This document shows positions 5,994-12,665 of a stretch of DNA of 13,719 nt, in pieces; within the stretch, counting starts at the first letter, position 1, and each line of letters opens with the position of its first letter. Origin of the DNA: Spirochaetaceae bacterium (GTDB lineage: Bacteria > Spirochaetota > Spirochaetia > Treponematales > Breznakiellaceae); contig JAITKQ010000107.1 of the NCBI GenBank assembly GCA_031278295.1, positions 1 to 13,719 on the forward strand, given 5' to 3'. The notes beneath the pieces were generated by a model that worked only from the letters and a program-made list of their open reading frames with translations, searched no databases and had not been told where the DNA came from. The position numbers and the translations under genes are program-made.

Positions 5994-7260
5994 CAGTTTT
6001 TCAGGCGCGATCTTTGCCGTGGAGGGGATACGGGATGCCTGCACGGTGCTGAACGGCCCAACGGGCTGCAAATTTTACCACAGCGCCATTTCCGAGAGTC
6101 AGTTCCAGCGGGATATTGGACGGGATCCGCTGATCTTCCGTAGCGAATTCCACTTCGGTATGCCTAGGGTACCGGCCACCTACCTGGACGGCAATGATTA
6201 TGTTTTTTCCGGGCGGGAAAAGCTGGAACGTCTGCTCCGCATGGCGGCCGGAGAGGGTCACGGGCTTATAGCCGTGATCAACTCCCCGGGCGCGGCCCTT
6301 ATCGGGGACGATCTGAGCGGTTTTCTGGAACGTACCGTACAGGGGACGCCCTGTTTCGCGCTGGAGACGGCGGGTTTTTCCGGGAATTTCGGTGCGGGCT
6401 TCCAGCGTGCGCTTGCCTCGGCTATGGATGTGCTAAAGGGGCCTGTGGCGGCGCGAAGGGCGGGGACGGTAAATCTGCTGGGACTCGGCATCTACAGGCG
6501 GTACTACGAGGGCGACCGTCATGCCCTGAAACGACTCCTCGCTCTCTGCGGCGTGGACGTTCTCGCCTTCCCCGGTGCCGGGGATGACGCGGCGTCCTTT
6601 GCCCGTCTGGGGCAGGCGGCGCTGAACGTGGCGGTGTACCCCGAATACGGCGCGTACCTGGCGGATAAGTTGCGGGCCGAATACGGCGCGCCGGCGCTTG
6701 TCCTGGAAGAAGGCCCGCCGGTGGGTTTCGACGCCTGCGAAGGCTTCCTCCGGCAGGTCTGCGCCGCGCTGGACGCGGACCCCGCCCCGGCGCTGGAACA
6801 AATAGAGCGGGCGCGGGCGCGGGCCTACCGTTTCCTTGCTCGTTTTACCGGGATCTCGGGTTTTCCCAAGGGTGCGCTCTTTTCGGTAAAGGCCGAAGCG
6901 TCCACCGCCTATGCGCTGACCAAGTGGCTCAGCTCCTACCTCGGCATGATCCCGCAGGCGATCTCCCTCAACGATGAAGGGGAAAGCCCCTTCGTTCCCC
7001 GTTTGAAGTCTTACCTCGATTCGATCAACCGGTGCGGCGCGCTGACAAGTTCCGTCATCAGCTCACCCTGCCACCTGCTTTTCGCCGACGCGAACACGAT
7101 AGCCGCGCTGCGCCTTGAGGGGCAGCGGTTCTGCGGCATAGAGATAGCGATGCCCTCGCTGAGTTACATCGACGTAACGGAAAAATCCTTGCTGGGAGAA
7201 CAGGGGGCGCTATTCCTCCTTGAGCAGGTACTCAACGGGTTGAGGTACGTGCTTACCTGA
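5962..7260 (+). CDS. Nitrogenase component-1-like subunit (NifK/BchB type)
   Basis: A 432-residue partner subunit of the fused reductase. The N terminus (NITPDSFSGAIFAVEGIRDA, then NGPTGCKFYHSAISESQF) aligns with the NifK stretch carrying its first two cluster cysteines, and SPGAALIGDDLSGFL aligns with the third. Only the middle one survives, as C36. The NifK Cys70 place falls on D11 and the Cys153 place on Pro. C36 sits exactly where BchB uses Asp36 to ligate the dark-operative protochlorophyllide reductase cluster. Later segments (NLLGLGIYRRYYEGDRHALK, NVAVYPEYGAYLADKL, PPVGFDACEGFL) follow the three-domain component-1 fold. I chose ATG 5962, with GAGGGG (5946-5951) upstream; TTG 5944 is less likely. 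The 32-base overlap with the fused gene implies coupled translation and a complex. Substrate unknown. Confidence 0.87.
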   Translation: MSAFSGNITPDSFSGAIFAVEGIRDACTVLNGPTGCKFYHSAISESQFQRDIGRDPLIFRSEFHFGMPRVPATYLDGNDYVFSGREKLERLLRMAAGEGHGLIAVINSPGAALIGDDLSGFLERTVQGTPCFALETAGFSGNFGAGFQRALASAMDVLKGPVAARRAGTVNLLGLGIYRRYYEGDRHALKRLLALCGVDVLAFPGAGDDAASFARLGQAALNVAVYPEYGAYLADKLRAEYGAPALVLEEGPPVGFDACEGFLRQVCAALDADPAPALEQIERARARAYRFLARFTGISGFPKGALFSVKAEASTAYALTKWLSSYLGMIPQAISLNDEGESPFVPRLKSYLDSINRCGALTSSVISSPCHLLFADANTIAALRLEGQRFCGIEIAMPSLSYIDVTEKSLLGEQGALFLLEQVLNGLRYVLT

Positions 7261-7283
7261 GATTTTCGCCGCCCTTCACCCGT

Positions 7284-7295
7284 AGCGCCGGCGCT
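7284..7295. terminator. Palindrome between convergent genes
   Basis: AGCGCCGGCGCT followed by TTT, inside the 45-base gap between the ends of the NifK-like gene and the convergent AAA+ gene. A short hairpin plus a few T residues could be a weak terminator for the plus-strand operon; the stem is only 4 bp if a 4-base loop forms. Confidence 0.3.
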
Positions 7296-7305
7296 TTTGT
7301 GGAAA

Positions 7306-8628
7306 CTATTCCCAGGGGAAATCATCACCGCCCGCCAGCCATTCGACAAACTGGGCGGCGGTACGGGGGGAGCGTCCGTTAAACCAGCGTTCCCAGCGCA
7401 GCGCGTTTTCCCTGAAAAGCTCAAGCCGGGGAGCGCCGGCATCCTCAGGCAGCACACCGTGCCGCCGTGCTACGAATTCCGCGATACGCAGGTATTCGTC
7501 CTGTGACGGGGAACTGAAAATTACGGTAAGGCCGAAACGGTCGGCGAGTGAAATCTGTTCCTGCATCGTGTCAAAGGCCCGCACGTCGGACGAGGATTCG
7601 GGCCTGCCGGAGCGCGGTTCCTTTACAAGGTGGCGGCGGTTGCTGGTCGCGTAGATCACCACGTTGGGCGGCCTTGTTTCTATGCCGCCTTCAAGCATGG
7701 CTTTCAACATCATAAAATCGCTGTCGCCTGAGTCAAACGACAGATCGTCGATGAAGAGGATGAAACGCGGCCCGCGCCCGGCAAGCATGCCCATCACGGC
7801 GGGCAGAGAGGCGAGTTCCGCCTTCCGCAGTTCCACGAGCCTGAGCCCCCGATCCGCGTACTCGTTGCAAACCGCCTTTACGGTGGCGGACTTTCCGCAG
7901 CCCCTGTCGCCGTACAGCAGGATGTTGTTTGCCGCCGTCAAATTTGCCCGCGCCTTCCCGCCGCCCGCCGACAGGAACCGGAGTGTATTGGAAATAACGA
8001 CTTGCCGCTCTTCGGTGTAGCCGGACAGGTCGGACAGCCGTACAGGATCGCCGTTAACGGCAGGGCGCAGCTTTCCGTCCGCGACACAAAACATTTTGTG
8101 CCCGGCAAGGTCGCCCGCACCGTTCACGCGCACGAAAGCGGCGAAAGCGGCGGGCGTCCACGGATCGGCTTCCGCCTGGCCGCCGCCTTCCGTCAGGAAG
8201 CGGGCTTCCGATTCGATGCGCGACAGGGCCCCCCCGTCCGTCCAGACAAACAGTTCCGCGTAAAGACGGGCCAAACGCATAAAATCGAACACGGCGGCGC
8301 GGGACAGGGCGGCAAGATCATTCGCCGCAAGCATCGTCAAAAAACGATCCCCTTCCCAAGCGTCCCGCTCCGCGGCGAGTGTAAAGCTGTTCACGTCGGC
8401 AAGCGCAAGGCGGTAAAGGACACGGCAAAACGGCGACCTGCCGGCGTAACGCGCAAAAAGCTCCGTAAAACGCGCCCAAGCCGCCGCCCCCCCTGTCGCG
8501 TCGGACCCTTCAAATTCAAGCAACGCAACGAACGCGGCCAGCAGCGGGTTTTTCCTGAGACCGGAGAACACCGCGAGCCCGGCGAGATCCTCACAGGTTG
8601 AACGGCAGTACGCCCCGTTGTCCGTCAT
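7306..8628 (-). CDS. AAA+ ATPase of the DUF815 family
   Basis: A 440-residue cytoplasmic protein whose C-terminal half is a DUF815 (PF05673) P-loop ATPase. Walker A GDRGCGKS is at residues 240-247, Walker B ILFIDDLSF has D294 and D295, then come an arginine-containing ATSNRRHLV segment and a C-terminal lid (SLADRFGLTVIFSSPSQDEY onward). The N-terminal half (1 to about 185) is helical and Ala-rich, with no domain I recognise. The family is widespread but its role is not established. I chose ATG at 8628 because GGAG lies 8 bases upstream on the minus strand. The in-frame ATG at 8685 would overlap dksA by 43 bases and adds a poor N terminus. It lies 14 bases downstream of the dksA-like gene, so they form one operon. 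Nothing links it mechanistically to the nitrogenase-like genes, which it faces. Confidence 0.88.
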   Translation of the reverse strand: MTDNGAYCRSTCEDLAGLAVFSGLRKNPLLAAFVALLEFEGSDATGGAAAWARFTELFARYAGRSPFCRVLYRLALADVNSFTLAAERDAWEGDRFLTMLAANDLAALSRAAVFDFMRLARLYAELFVWTDGGALSRIESEARFLTEGGGQAEADPWTPAAFAAFVRVNGAGDLAGHKMFCVADGKLRPAVNGDPVRLSDLSGYTEERQVVISNTLRFLSAGGGKARANLTAANNILLYGDRGCGKSATVKAVCNEYADRGLRLVELRKAELASLPAVMGMLAGRGPRFILFIDDLSFDSGDSDFMMLKAMLEGGIETRPPNVVIYATSNRRHLVKEPRSGRPESSSDVRAFDTMQEQISLADRFGLTVIFSSPSQDEYLRIAEFVARRHGVLPEDAGAPRLELFRENALRWERWFNGRSPRTAAQFVEWLAGGDDFPWE

Positions 8629-8642
8629 CAAAGCTCCGTAAC

Positions 8643-8999
8643 TCAGCGGTAACGCCGTTCCTCCGCGCTTTTGCATTTGATGCACATCAGGGCATAAGGG
8701 ATAGCCTCAAGCCTGTCCTGTGGTATCATTGTACCGCACTTAACGCAACGCCCGTACTTACCCTGTTTTATGCGGGTCAGCGCGGAATCTATCTGTTTCA
8801 GCCGTTTCAATTCCTTGGCGCCTATAGCTTCAATCATCTTCCTATCAATATCGTCGGATGCGATATCGGCCAGATCCTTGGGATCCATGCCCTCGACTAT
8901 ATCCTTAAAGTCATTATTGCTGACAATAAGATTGTCGATGATCTCTTTTTTTAAATTTGCAAGGGATTCTTCCATTTTATCCAGGAATTTTTTATCCAC
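8643..8999 (-). CDS. dksA: DksA/TraR-family transcription factor
   Basis: Small RNA-polymerase-binding regulator that in the family enters the secondary channel and adjusts initiation, often with ppGpp. The 118 residues contain a coiled-coil region with a DLADIA sequence (42-47) fitting the DxxDxA tip motif needed for DksA activity, and a C4 zinc finger C85-VK-C88 and C106-IK-C109. The segment around it (PQDRLEAIPYALMCIKCK) is typical of the family. The longest frame begins at ATG 9014, but that ATG is part of ATGGAGGG. Its GGAGGG (9007-9012) is an excellent ribosome binding site for GTG 8999, seven bases further on, so I call GTG. The promoter at 9029-9058 agrees with this. It is first gene of an operon with the DUF815 ATPase. 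Confidence 0.9.
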   Translation of the reverse strand: MDKKFLDKMEESLANLKKEIIDNLIVSNNDFKDIVEGMDPKDLADIASDDIDRKMIEAIGAKELKRLKQIDSALTRIKQGKYGRCVKCGTMIPQDRLEAIPYALMCIKCKSAEERRYR

Positions 9000-9006
9000 A
9001 AGTTTA

Positions 9007-9012
9007 CCCTCC
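9007..9012 (-). promoter_or_regulatory. Ribosome binding site that decides the dksA start
   Basis: GGAGGG on the minus strand, 7 bases before GTG 8999. It overlaps the alternative ATG (9012-9014), which cannot use it and has no other good site upstream. Confidence 0.65.
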
Positions 9013-9028
9013 ATATAGCAAAGTCAAG

Positions 9029-9058
9029 ATAATAACTTGAATCACATTTAATAGTCAA
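9029..9058 (-). promoter_or_regulatory. Sigma70-type promoter of the dksA operon
   Basis: On the minus strand TTGACT (9053-9058), 18-base spacer, TATTAT (9029-9034). Predicted start near 9022, leaving a leader of roughly 20 bases before GTG 8999. A second TTGACT-like hexamer occurs just downstream. The left end of the MITE-like element lies only 2 bases beyond the -35 box. Confidence 0.6.
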
Positions 9059-9116
9059 GGCTGTCATATAAGCAGTAACTTTACATTTGCAAAAATTTTC
9101 ATGTAATTCGGGCGGA

Positions 9117-9139
9117 TTTCCGGCACTTCGTGCCGGAAA
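9117..9139. other. Perfect 10-bp hairpin inside the MITE-like element
   Basis: TTTCCGGCAC (9117-9126), loop TTC, GTGCCGGAAA (9130-9139). It is followed by imperfect hairpins around AACCGGGCTTCGCGGGTT and GGCAAACCCCTTGGGTTGCC. Confidence 0.6.
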
Positions 9140-9194
9140 CCGGGCTTCGCGGGTTCCGCCAGGCAAACCCCTTGGGTTGCCCCTCCATTCCCTC

Positions 9195-9222
9195 CGCGAA
9201 ACGTTCGCGCGAACGCTTCGCG
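9195..9222. other. 28-bp near-perfect palindrome inside the MITE-like element
   Basis: The core CGTTCGCGCGAACG (9202-9215) is a perfect palindrome. After one A-C mismatch, CGCGAA (9195-9200) pairs with TTCGCG (9217-9222). Confidence 0.6.
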
Positions 9223-9534
9223 CCCCTCCAATCCCCGCGTTTCGTACACGACCGCTTTTTTGGCAATGATAGACCGGTAAATGTAAAATTACTGTCATAT
9301 AAATCTCCAGTTCGAAGCCGTTTAAGCGAAAGCCGTGATCGGAGCGACCCTTGCCCGAATTGGCGGTCCGGGCGAAGCGTAGAGGGGGGTGAAAATTCCG
9401 GAAACGGAAAGACACCAAGGTTGTCATCCGCATAAACGATTAGCAGGCGCACATAAATAAAACGTGCGGCATTTTAAGAAACTTGGCAGACAAGCGACAA
9501 GCTTGTCAAACAAACCCGATTGCTTACACAATCA

Positions 9535-9568
9535 GGAAATAACATGAGCAAAGGCTCATGTTATTTCC
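9535..9568. other. Perfect 15-bp inverted repeat
   Basis: GGAAATAACATGAGC (9535-9549), loop AAAG, GCTCATGTTATTTCC (9554-9568), all 15 pairs perfect. AT-rich arms and no T run after it make a terminator unlikely on the plus strand. It may be an operator, or a terminator-like or mobile-element hairpin. It is not within any gene. Confidence 0.7.
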
Positions 9569-9816
9569 GTATGCTTCCTTACAAAACAAATTCCGGATCG
9601 CCTCACTTCCGCCTTTCGTATTGCCGGTTTTAACAAGCGCCGGCAGCGATTTTTCCCCTCTTCCGTATCTACGATTACGAATTGAAAATATAAATTTAAC
9701 CAAAAGCGCGGAATATGGCTACATTGCCCCGATCAGCGCCCTCCGTACGGAATTTTTGGGTGAATCTCTGAAAATTTACCCGCCTTTTTCCGCAACCGGG
9801 TAGTTATACTATACCT

Positions 9817-9822
9817 TATAAT
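9817..9822 (+). promoter_or_regulatory. Putative -10 box for coaX
   Basis: Perfect TATAAT, 38 bases before the chosen coaX start. No convincing -35 hexamer is seen at the right distance, so the call rests on the -10 match alone. Confidence 0.35.
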
Positions 9823-9860
9823 CGTAGCCTGATTGTGTTATCATGGTGATAGGAACGGCG

Positions 9861-10649
9861 ATGCTGCTTGTCATTGACATTGGAAACACTAACATTGTCG
9901 CGGCGCTTTTTCGCGGGGATGAACTGATAGAGATCGGGCGTATCTTTACGGACGCATACAGGACCGGGGACGAGTACGGAATCATATTCCGCTCCCTGCT
10001 GCGCGACATCGGGGTAGGGCCGGAGGAGATCGATTCGGCCGCGATGAGTTCTGTCGTGCCGGCGCTGATAGGGCCTTTCGTCAACATGGTAAAGAAAATG
10101 ACCGGCAACAAACCGTTGCTCGTGAATCATGCTATCTACGACAGGCTGCCGGTTAAAGCGCCCGCGGCGCGCGTTCACGAGATAGGCACGGATCTCGTCT
10201 GCAACGCGGTCGCCGCCTACACGCGGTTCAGGGGCGCCTGCATCATCGTGGATTTCGGGACGGCGCTTACCTTCACCGCCGTGGGCAGGGCGGGGGACAT
10301 ACTCGGCTGCGCGTTTACGCCCGGCCTCGGTACGGCCGTAAAGTCGCTTTCAGCGAATACGGCGCAGCTTTCCATCGTGCCGCTCGAAGCGCCCGTATCG
10401 TCGCTTGGGGAAAACACGGTTCACGCGATTCAGGCGGGCATCGTGCTGGGGTACAAGGGGCTTGTCGAATTCCTGCTTTCTGAGATGAAAAGCGACATGG
10501 AAAAGGTGGAAGGTACGCCAAAAGACGGTATCTCCGTAATCGCGACCGGCGGCCTCAACAGTGTGCTCCGGCCTATAACGGATGTGTTCGAGCATGTTGA
10601 CAGGCAGCTTATCCTGCGCGGTCTCAAAATAATCTCAGAATTGGCTTGA
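9861..10649 (+). CDS. coaX: Type III pantothenate kinase
   Basis: ATP-dependent kinase making 4'-phosphopantothenate, the first step from pantothenate to coenzyme A. Type III enzymes belong to the ASKHA superfamily, are not feedback-inhibited by CoA and usually need a monovalent cation. The 262 residues match the usual 255-260. Motifs: the N-terminal phosphate loop DIGNTN (6-11), GTD at 109-111 (equivalent to the catalytic-Asp GxD motif), DFGTALTF (131 onward) and ATGGL near the C terminus. ATG 9861 is chosen because AGGAA (9851-9855) is 5 bases upstream; ATG 9843 would add six residues before the invariant start of the fold. It is followed by a 132-base spacer before thrC, so the two genes may have separate promoters. 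Confidence 0.94.
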   Translation: MLLVIDIGNTNIVAALFRGDELIEIGRIFTDAYRTGDEYGIIFRSLLRDIGVGPEEIDSAAMSSVVPALIGPFVNMVKKMTGNKPLLVNHAIYDRLPVKAPAARVHEIGTDLVCNAVAAYTRFRGACIIVDFGTALTFTAVGRAGDILGCAFTPGLGTAVKSLSANTAQLSIVPLEAPVSSLGENTVHAIQAGIVLGYKGLVEFLLSEMKSDMEKVEGTPKDGISVIATGGLNSVLRPITDVFEHVDRQLILRGLKIISELA

Positions 10650-10675
10650 GGCGACACGGATAAGGATTTATGCCG

Positions 10676-10740
10676 TTTGGGTAACATTTTCAATTTGAGG
10701 CACGGCCTCTTTCGGTAACATTTTTGATGAGGCAACGTGG
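10676..10740. repeat. Imperfect direct repeat in the coaX-thrC spacer
   Basis: TTTGGGTAACATTTT (10676-10690) and TTTCGGTAACATTTT (10710-10724) agree at 14 of 15 bases, and each is followed by TGAGGCA (10696-10702 and 10728-10734). The second copy extends into TTTTTGATGAGGCAACG (10721-10737), the sequence also found at 3635-3651. It could be a tandem binding site ahead of thrC or a dispersed repeat. Confidence 0.5.
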
Positions 10741-10781
10741 CCGCCGCTTCCCAAAGCGGGGACTTTGCATTACGATGAAGT

Positions 10782-12095
10782 ATGCGTTTCTACAGCACAA
10801 GGAATCGTAATGAATCTTACGGTTTCGCGGAGGCCGTTATCCGCGGGCTTGCGCCTGACGGAGGACTCTTTGTGCCGGAGGAAATTCCACGCCTCCCTCC
10901 CGGCGTAATCAGCTCGCTCGGCAGCATTAGCTTGCGGGATGTCGCGTACGAGACGGTACGGCCTTTCGTAGCCTCCGACATCCCCGGCCCTAAACTGGAG
11001 GACATAGTCAACGAAGCGTTTAACTTTGACGCCCCGCTTGTACCTGTAGGCGAGCCTTCCCCGTCCGGCGAGGGCGGCCGTTTTGTGCTGGAGCTTTTTC
11101 ACGGGCCCACCGCGGCGTTCAAGGATTTCGGCGCCCGTTTTATGGCGCGGGCGTTTGCGTACCTACGGCGCAACGAAAGCCGTCCCCTAAAAATACTGAC
11201 GGCTACCTCCGGCGACACCGGCGGGGCGGTTGCAAGCGGCTTTTACCGCGTGGAAGGGATCGACATAACGGTACTCTACCCAAAGGGGCGGGTTACGGCG
11301 CTTCAGGAACGGCAGATCGCGGGACTCGGCTGTAACATTAAGGCGATAGAGGTGGAAGGCAGCTTTGACGACTGCCAGCGTCTTGTGAAGGCCGCCCTGA
11401 GCGACGGTGAACTGAACAAGCGGCTTGTAATGTCGTCCGCCAACTCGATCAACATAGCCCGTCTCGTACCGCAGGCCGTGTACTATGCCTCCGCGGCGGG
11501 CGTTTTGAAACGGCGCGGCGGCGCGGCGCCTGCCGTATTTTGCGTACCCTCCGGCAATTTGGGCAACCTGACGGCCGGGATGTACGCGGCAAAGATGGGT
11601 GCGCCGGTAGACCTGTTCATCGCGGCGGCAAACAGCAACAGGACCTTTACCGAATACCTTTCGGGCGGGGCCTACAGGCCGCGCGAATCTATCGCGACAA
11701 TTTCCAACGCGATGGATGTGGGTGCGCCGAGCAATTTTGAGCGGCTCAGCTCACAATGGACGGCGGACGAGCTCAGGCGGCTGATCGTCGGGGTTTCGGT
11801 AAGTGATGACGATACGAGGGCCGCGATAGCGGCGGTTCACAGGGACTACGGCTATGTTTTGGATCCGCACGGCGCGGTCGGCTGGCAGGCCGTAAGCAGA
11901 CTACGCGGCGGGGGCCTTCCGGGGGACGCCTTGTATACGGTGCTGGCGACGGCGCATCCGGCAAAGTTTGCCCATGTGGTGGAGCCCTTGGTAGGGCCGG
12001 TAAAACCGCCGCCCTGCCTGGAAGAAGCTATGGCTAAAACCGTACACTCGATAAGCATAGCGCCGGAATTCAACGAGCTAAAGGCCGTGTTATGA
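10782..12095 (+). CDS. thrC: Threonine synthase
   Basis: PLP-dependent enzyme converting O-phosphohomoserine to threonine and phosphate, the last step of threonine synthesis. The 437 residues are close to the E. coli-type (about 430) length. The N terminus MRFYSTRN, then GLAPDGGLFVPEEIP, is diagnostic. The PLP-binding lysine is K114 in HGPTAAFKDFGARFM. ATSGDTGGAVASG and VPSGNLGNLTAG are the substrate- and PLP-phosphate-binding loops, and the C-terminal ATAHPAKF segment is typical. ATG 10782 has only a weak upstream purine stretch. The upstream spacer carries an imperfect direct repeat that may control it. Downstream is a structured spacer before the DUF188 gene. Confidence 0.95.
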   Translation: MRFYSTRNRNESYGFAEAVIRGLAPDGGLFVPEEIPRLPPGVISSLGSISLRDVAYETVRPFVASDIPGPKLEDIVNEAFNFDAPLVPVGEPSPSGEGGRFVLELFHGPTAAFKDFGARFMARAFAYLRRNESRPLKILTATSGDTGGAVASGFYRVEGIDITVLYPKGRVTALQERQIAGLGCNIKAIEVEGSFDDCQRLVKAALSDGELNKRLVMSSANSINIARLVPQAVYYASAAGVLKRRGGAAPAVFCVPSGNLGNLTAGMYAAKMGAPVDLFIAAANSNRTFTEYLSGGAYRPRESIATISNAMDVGAPSNFERLSSQWTADELRRLIVGVSVSDDDTRAAIAAVHRDYGYVLDPHGAVGWQAVSRLRGGGLPGDALYTVLATAHPAKFAHVVEPLVGPVKPPPCLEEAMAKTVHSISIAPEFNELKAVL

Positions 12096-12104
12096 GGTGC
12101 CCCG

Positions 12105-12157
12105 CCCTGAAGCGGCAAACAAGTTTGCGGCCAGGCAGCAGACTTGGCCGTTCAGGG
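12105..12157 (+). other. Possible three-way-junction RNA structure after thrC
   Basis: The outer stem CCCTGAA (12105-12111) pairs with TTCAGGG (12151-12157). Inside it are GCAAAC/GTTTGC (12115-12120 with 12123-12128) and GGCCAGG/CTTGGCC (12129-12135 with 12143-12149, one G-U pair, 7-base loop). It starts 10 bases after the thrC stop. It could be an mRNA-stabilising or terminator-like element, or part of a regulatory leader for the next gene. Confidence 0.35.
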
Positions 12158-12209
12158 GACCGCCTGCGGCGGGGACCGTTCCGTAAAGAAATTTATAAAC
12201 GGGGTTTCG

Positions 12210-12665
12210 GTGAAGATTTTGGTTGACGCCGATTCCTGCCCCGCCAAAACGCGGCTGCTTATACTCAGGGCGGCTGAAAAACGGCGGATACAGGCGGTAT
12301 TTGCGGCAAACCGGCCGATACCGGGCATCGAAGGCGACTTTGCCGCCATGGAGGTATGTCCCGAACAGATCGACGCCGCCGACGACTACATCGTAAAACT
12401 TGCCGAAACCGGTGACCTTGTGGTAACACGCGACGTACCGCTCGCCGCCCGCCTGATCCACAAGGGGATCGCCGTGTTGGACGACCGCGGACGGGTATTT
12501 ACACGGGACAACATCGGCAACTTCCTCTCTATACGTGATTTTCACATAGAGCTCGCAATGAACGGGGCCGGCCCGGCAAGAATCGCCAATTACGGCAAAA
12601 AGGACCTGAATATGTTTGCCAACAGCTTTGATAAACTCCTTACAAAGCTGTGCCGTATGGCCTGA
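12210..12665 (+). CDS. YaiI/YqxD family protein (DUF188)
   Basis: A 151-residue protein of the UPF0178/DUF188 family, named for E. coli YaiI and B. subtilis YqxD. The fold is PIN/NYN-like with conserved acidic residues, so a nuclease-type activity has been suspected, but no function is established. The conserved opening KILVDADSCP (acidic D6, D8), GDLVVTRDVPLAARLIHKG, a DDRGRVFTRDNI segment and LSIRDFHIEL are all visible and the length is typical. GTG 12210 is chosen because ACGGGG (12199-12204) is 5 bases upstream and the product then begins right at the conserved motif. A longer frame from 12144 would start inside the hairpin region. A GC hairpin directly follows the stop. Confidence 0.9.
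   Translation: MKILVDADSCPAKTRLLILRAAEKRRIQAVFAANRPIPGIEGDFAAMEVCPEQIDAADDYIVKLAETGDLVVTRDVPLAARLIHKGIAVLDDRGRVFTRDNIGNFLSIRDFHIELAMNGAGPARIANYGKKDLNMFANSFDKLLTKLCRMA

Larger units (their letters stand above)
9061..9302. mobile_element. MITE-like element with terminal inverted repeats
   Basis: CAGTAACTTTACATTTGC (9073-9090) and GTAAATGTAAAATTACTG (9277-9294) are inverted copies agreeing at 16 of 18 positions. The 11-base direct repeat CTGTCATATAA flanks them (9061-9071 and 9292-9302), resembling a target duplication, although the right copy overlaps the terminal repeat by three bases. The interior (about 186 bases) has no gene but several hairpins. It sits beside the dksA promoter. No transposase is present, so any movement would rely on one elsewhere. 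The class is inferred from structure alone. Confidence 0.5.
9303..9860. other. Remaining spacer upstream of coaX
   Basis: About 560 bases without a supported gene. It contains the palindrome GACAAGCTTGTC (9496-9507), the strong inverted repeat at 9535-9568 and a -10 box for coaX. Short frames on both strands lack recognisable domains and good ribosome binding sites. Confidence 0.5.

Noticed and set aside
3789..7260. True nitrogen-fixing nitrogenase
   Set aside because: The FeMo-cofactor cysteine is Trp, no cofactor histidine is evident, the partner keeps one of three cluster cysteines, and no nifB/E/N is in the window.
3789..7260. Protochlorophyllide reductase or CfbCD (F430 synthesis)
   Set aside because: No chlorophyll, heme or F430 genes nearby, and CfbCD uses a separate reductase with a homodimeric component 1, whereas this locus is a fusion plus a second distinct subunit.
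9099..9452. 117-residue minus-strand frame starting MRLLIVYADD
   Set aside because: The opening resembles a response regulator by chance, but the rest has no receiver-domain pattern and runs through the palindromic mobile-element interior.
12105..12157. tRNA or tRNA-like gene
   Set aside because: The fold has three stems and one 7-base loop, but no T-arm consensus, no acceptor stem of tRNA type and too short a length.
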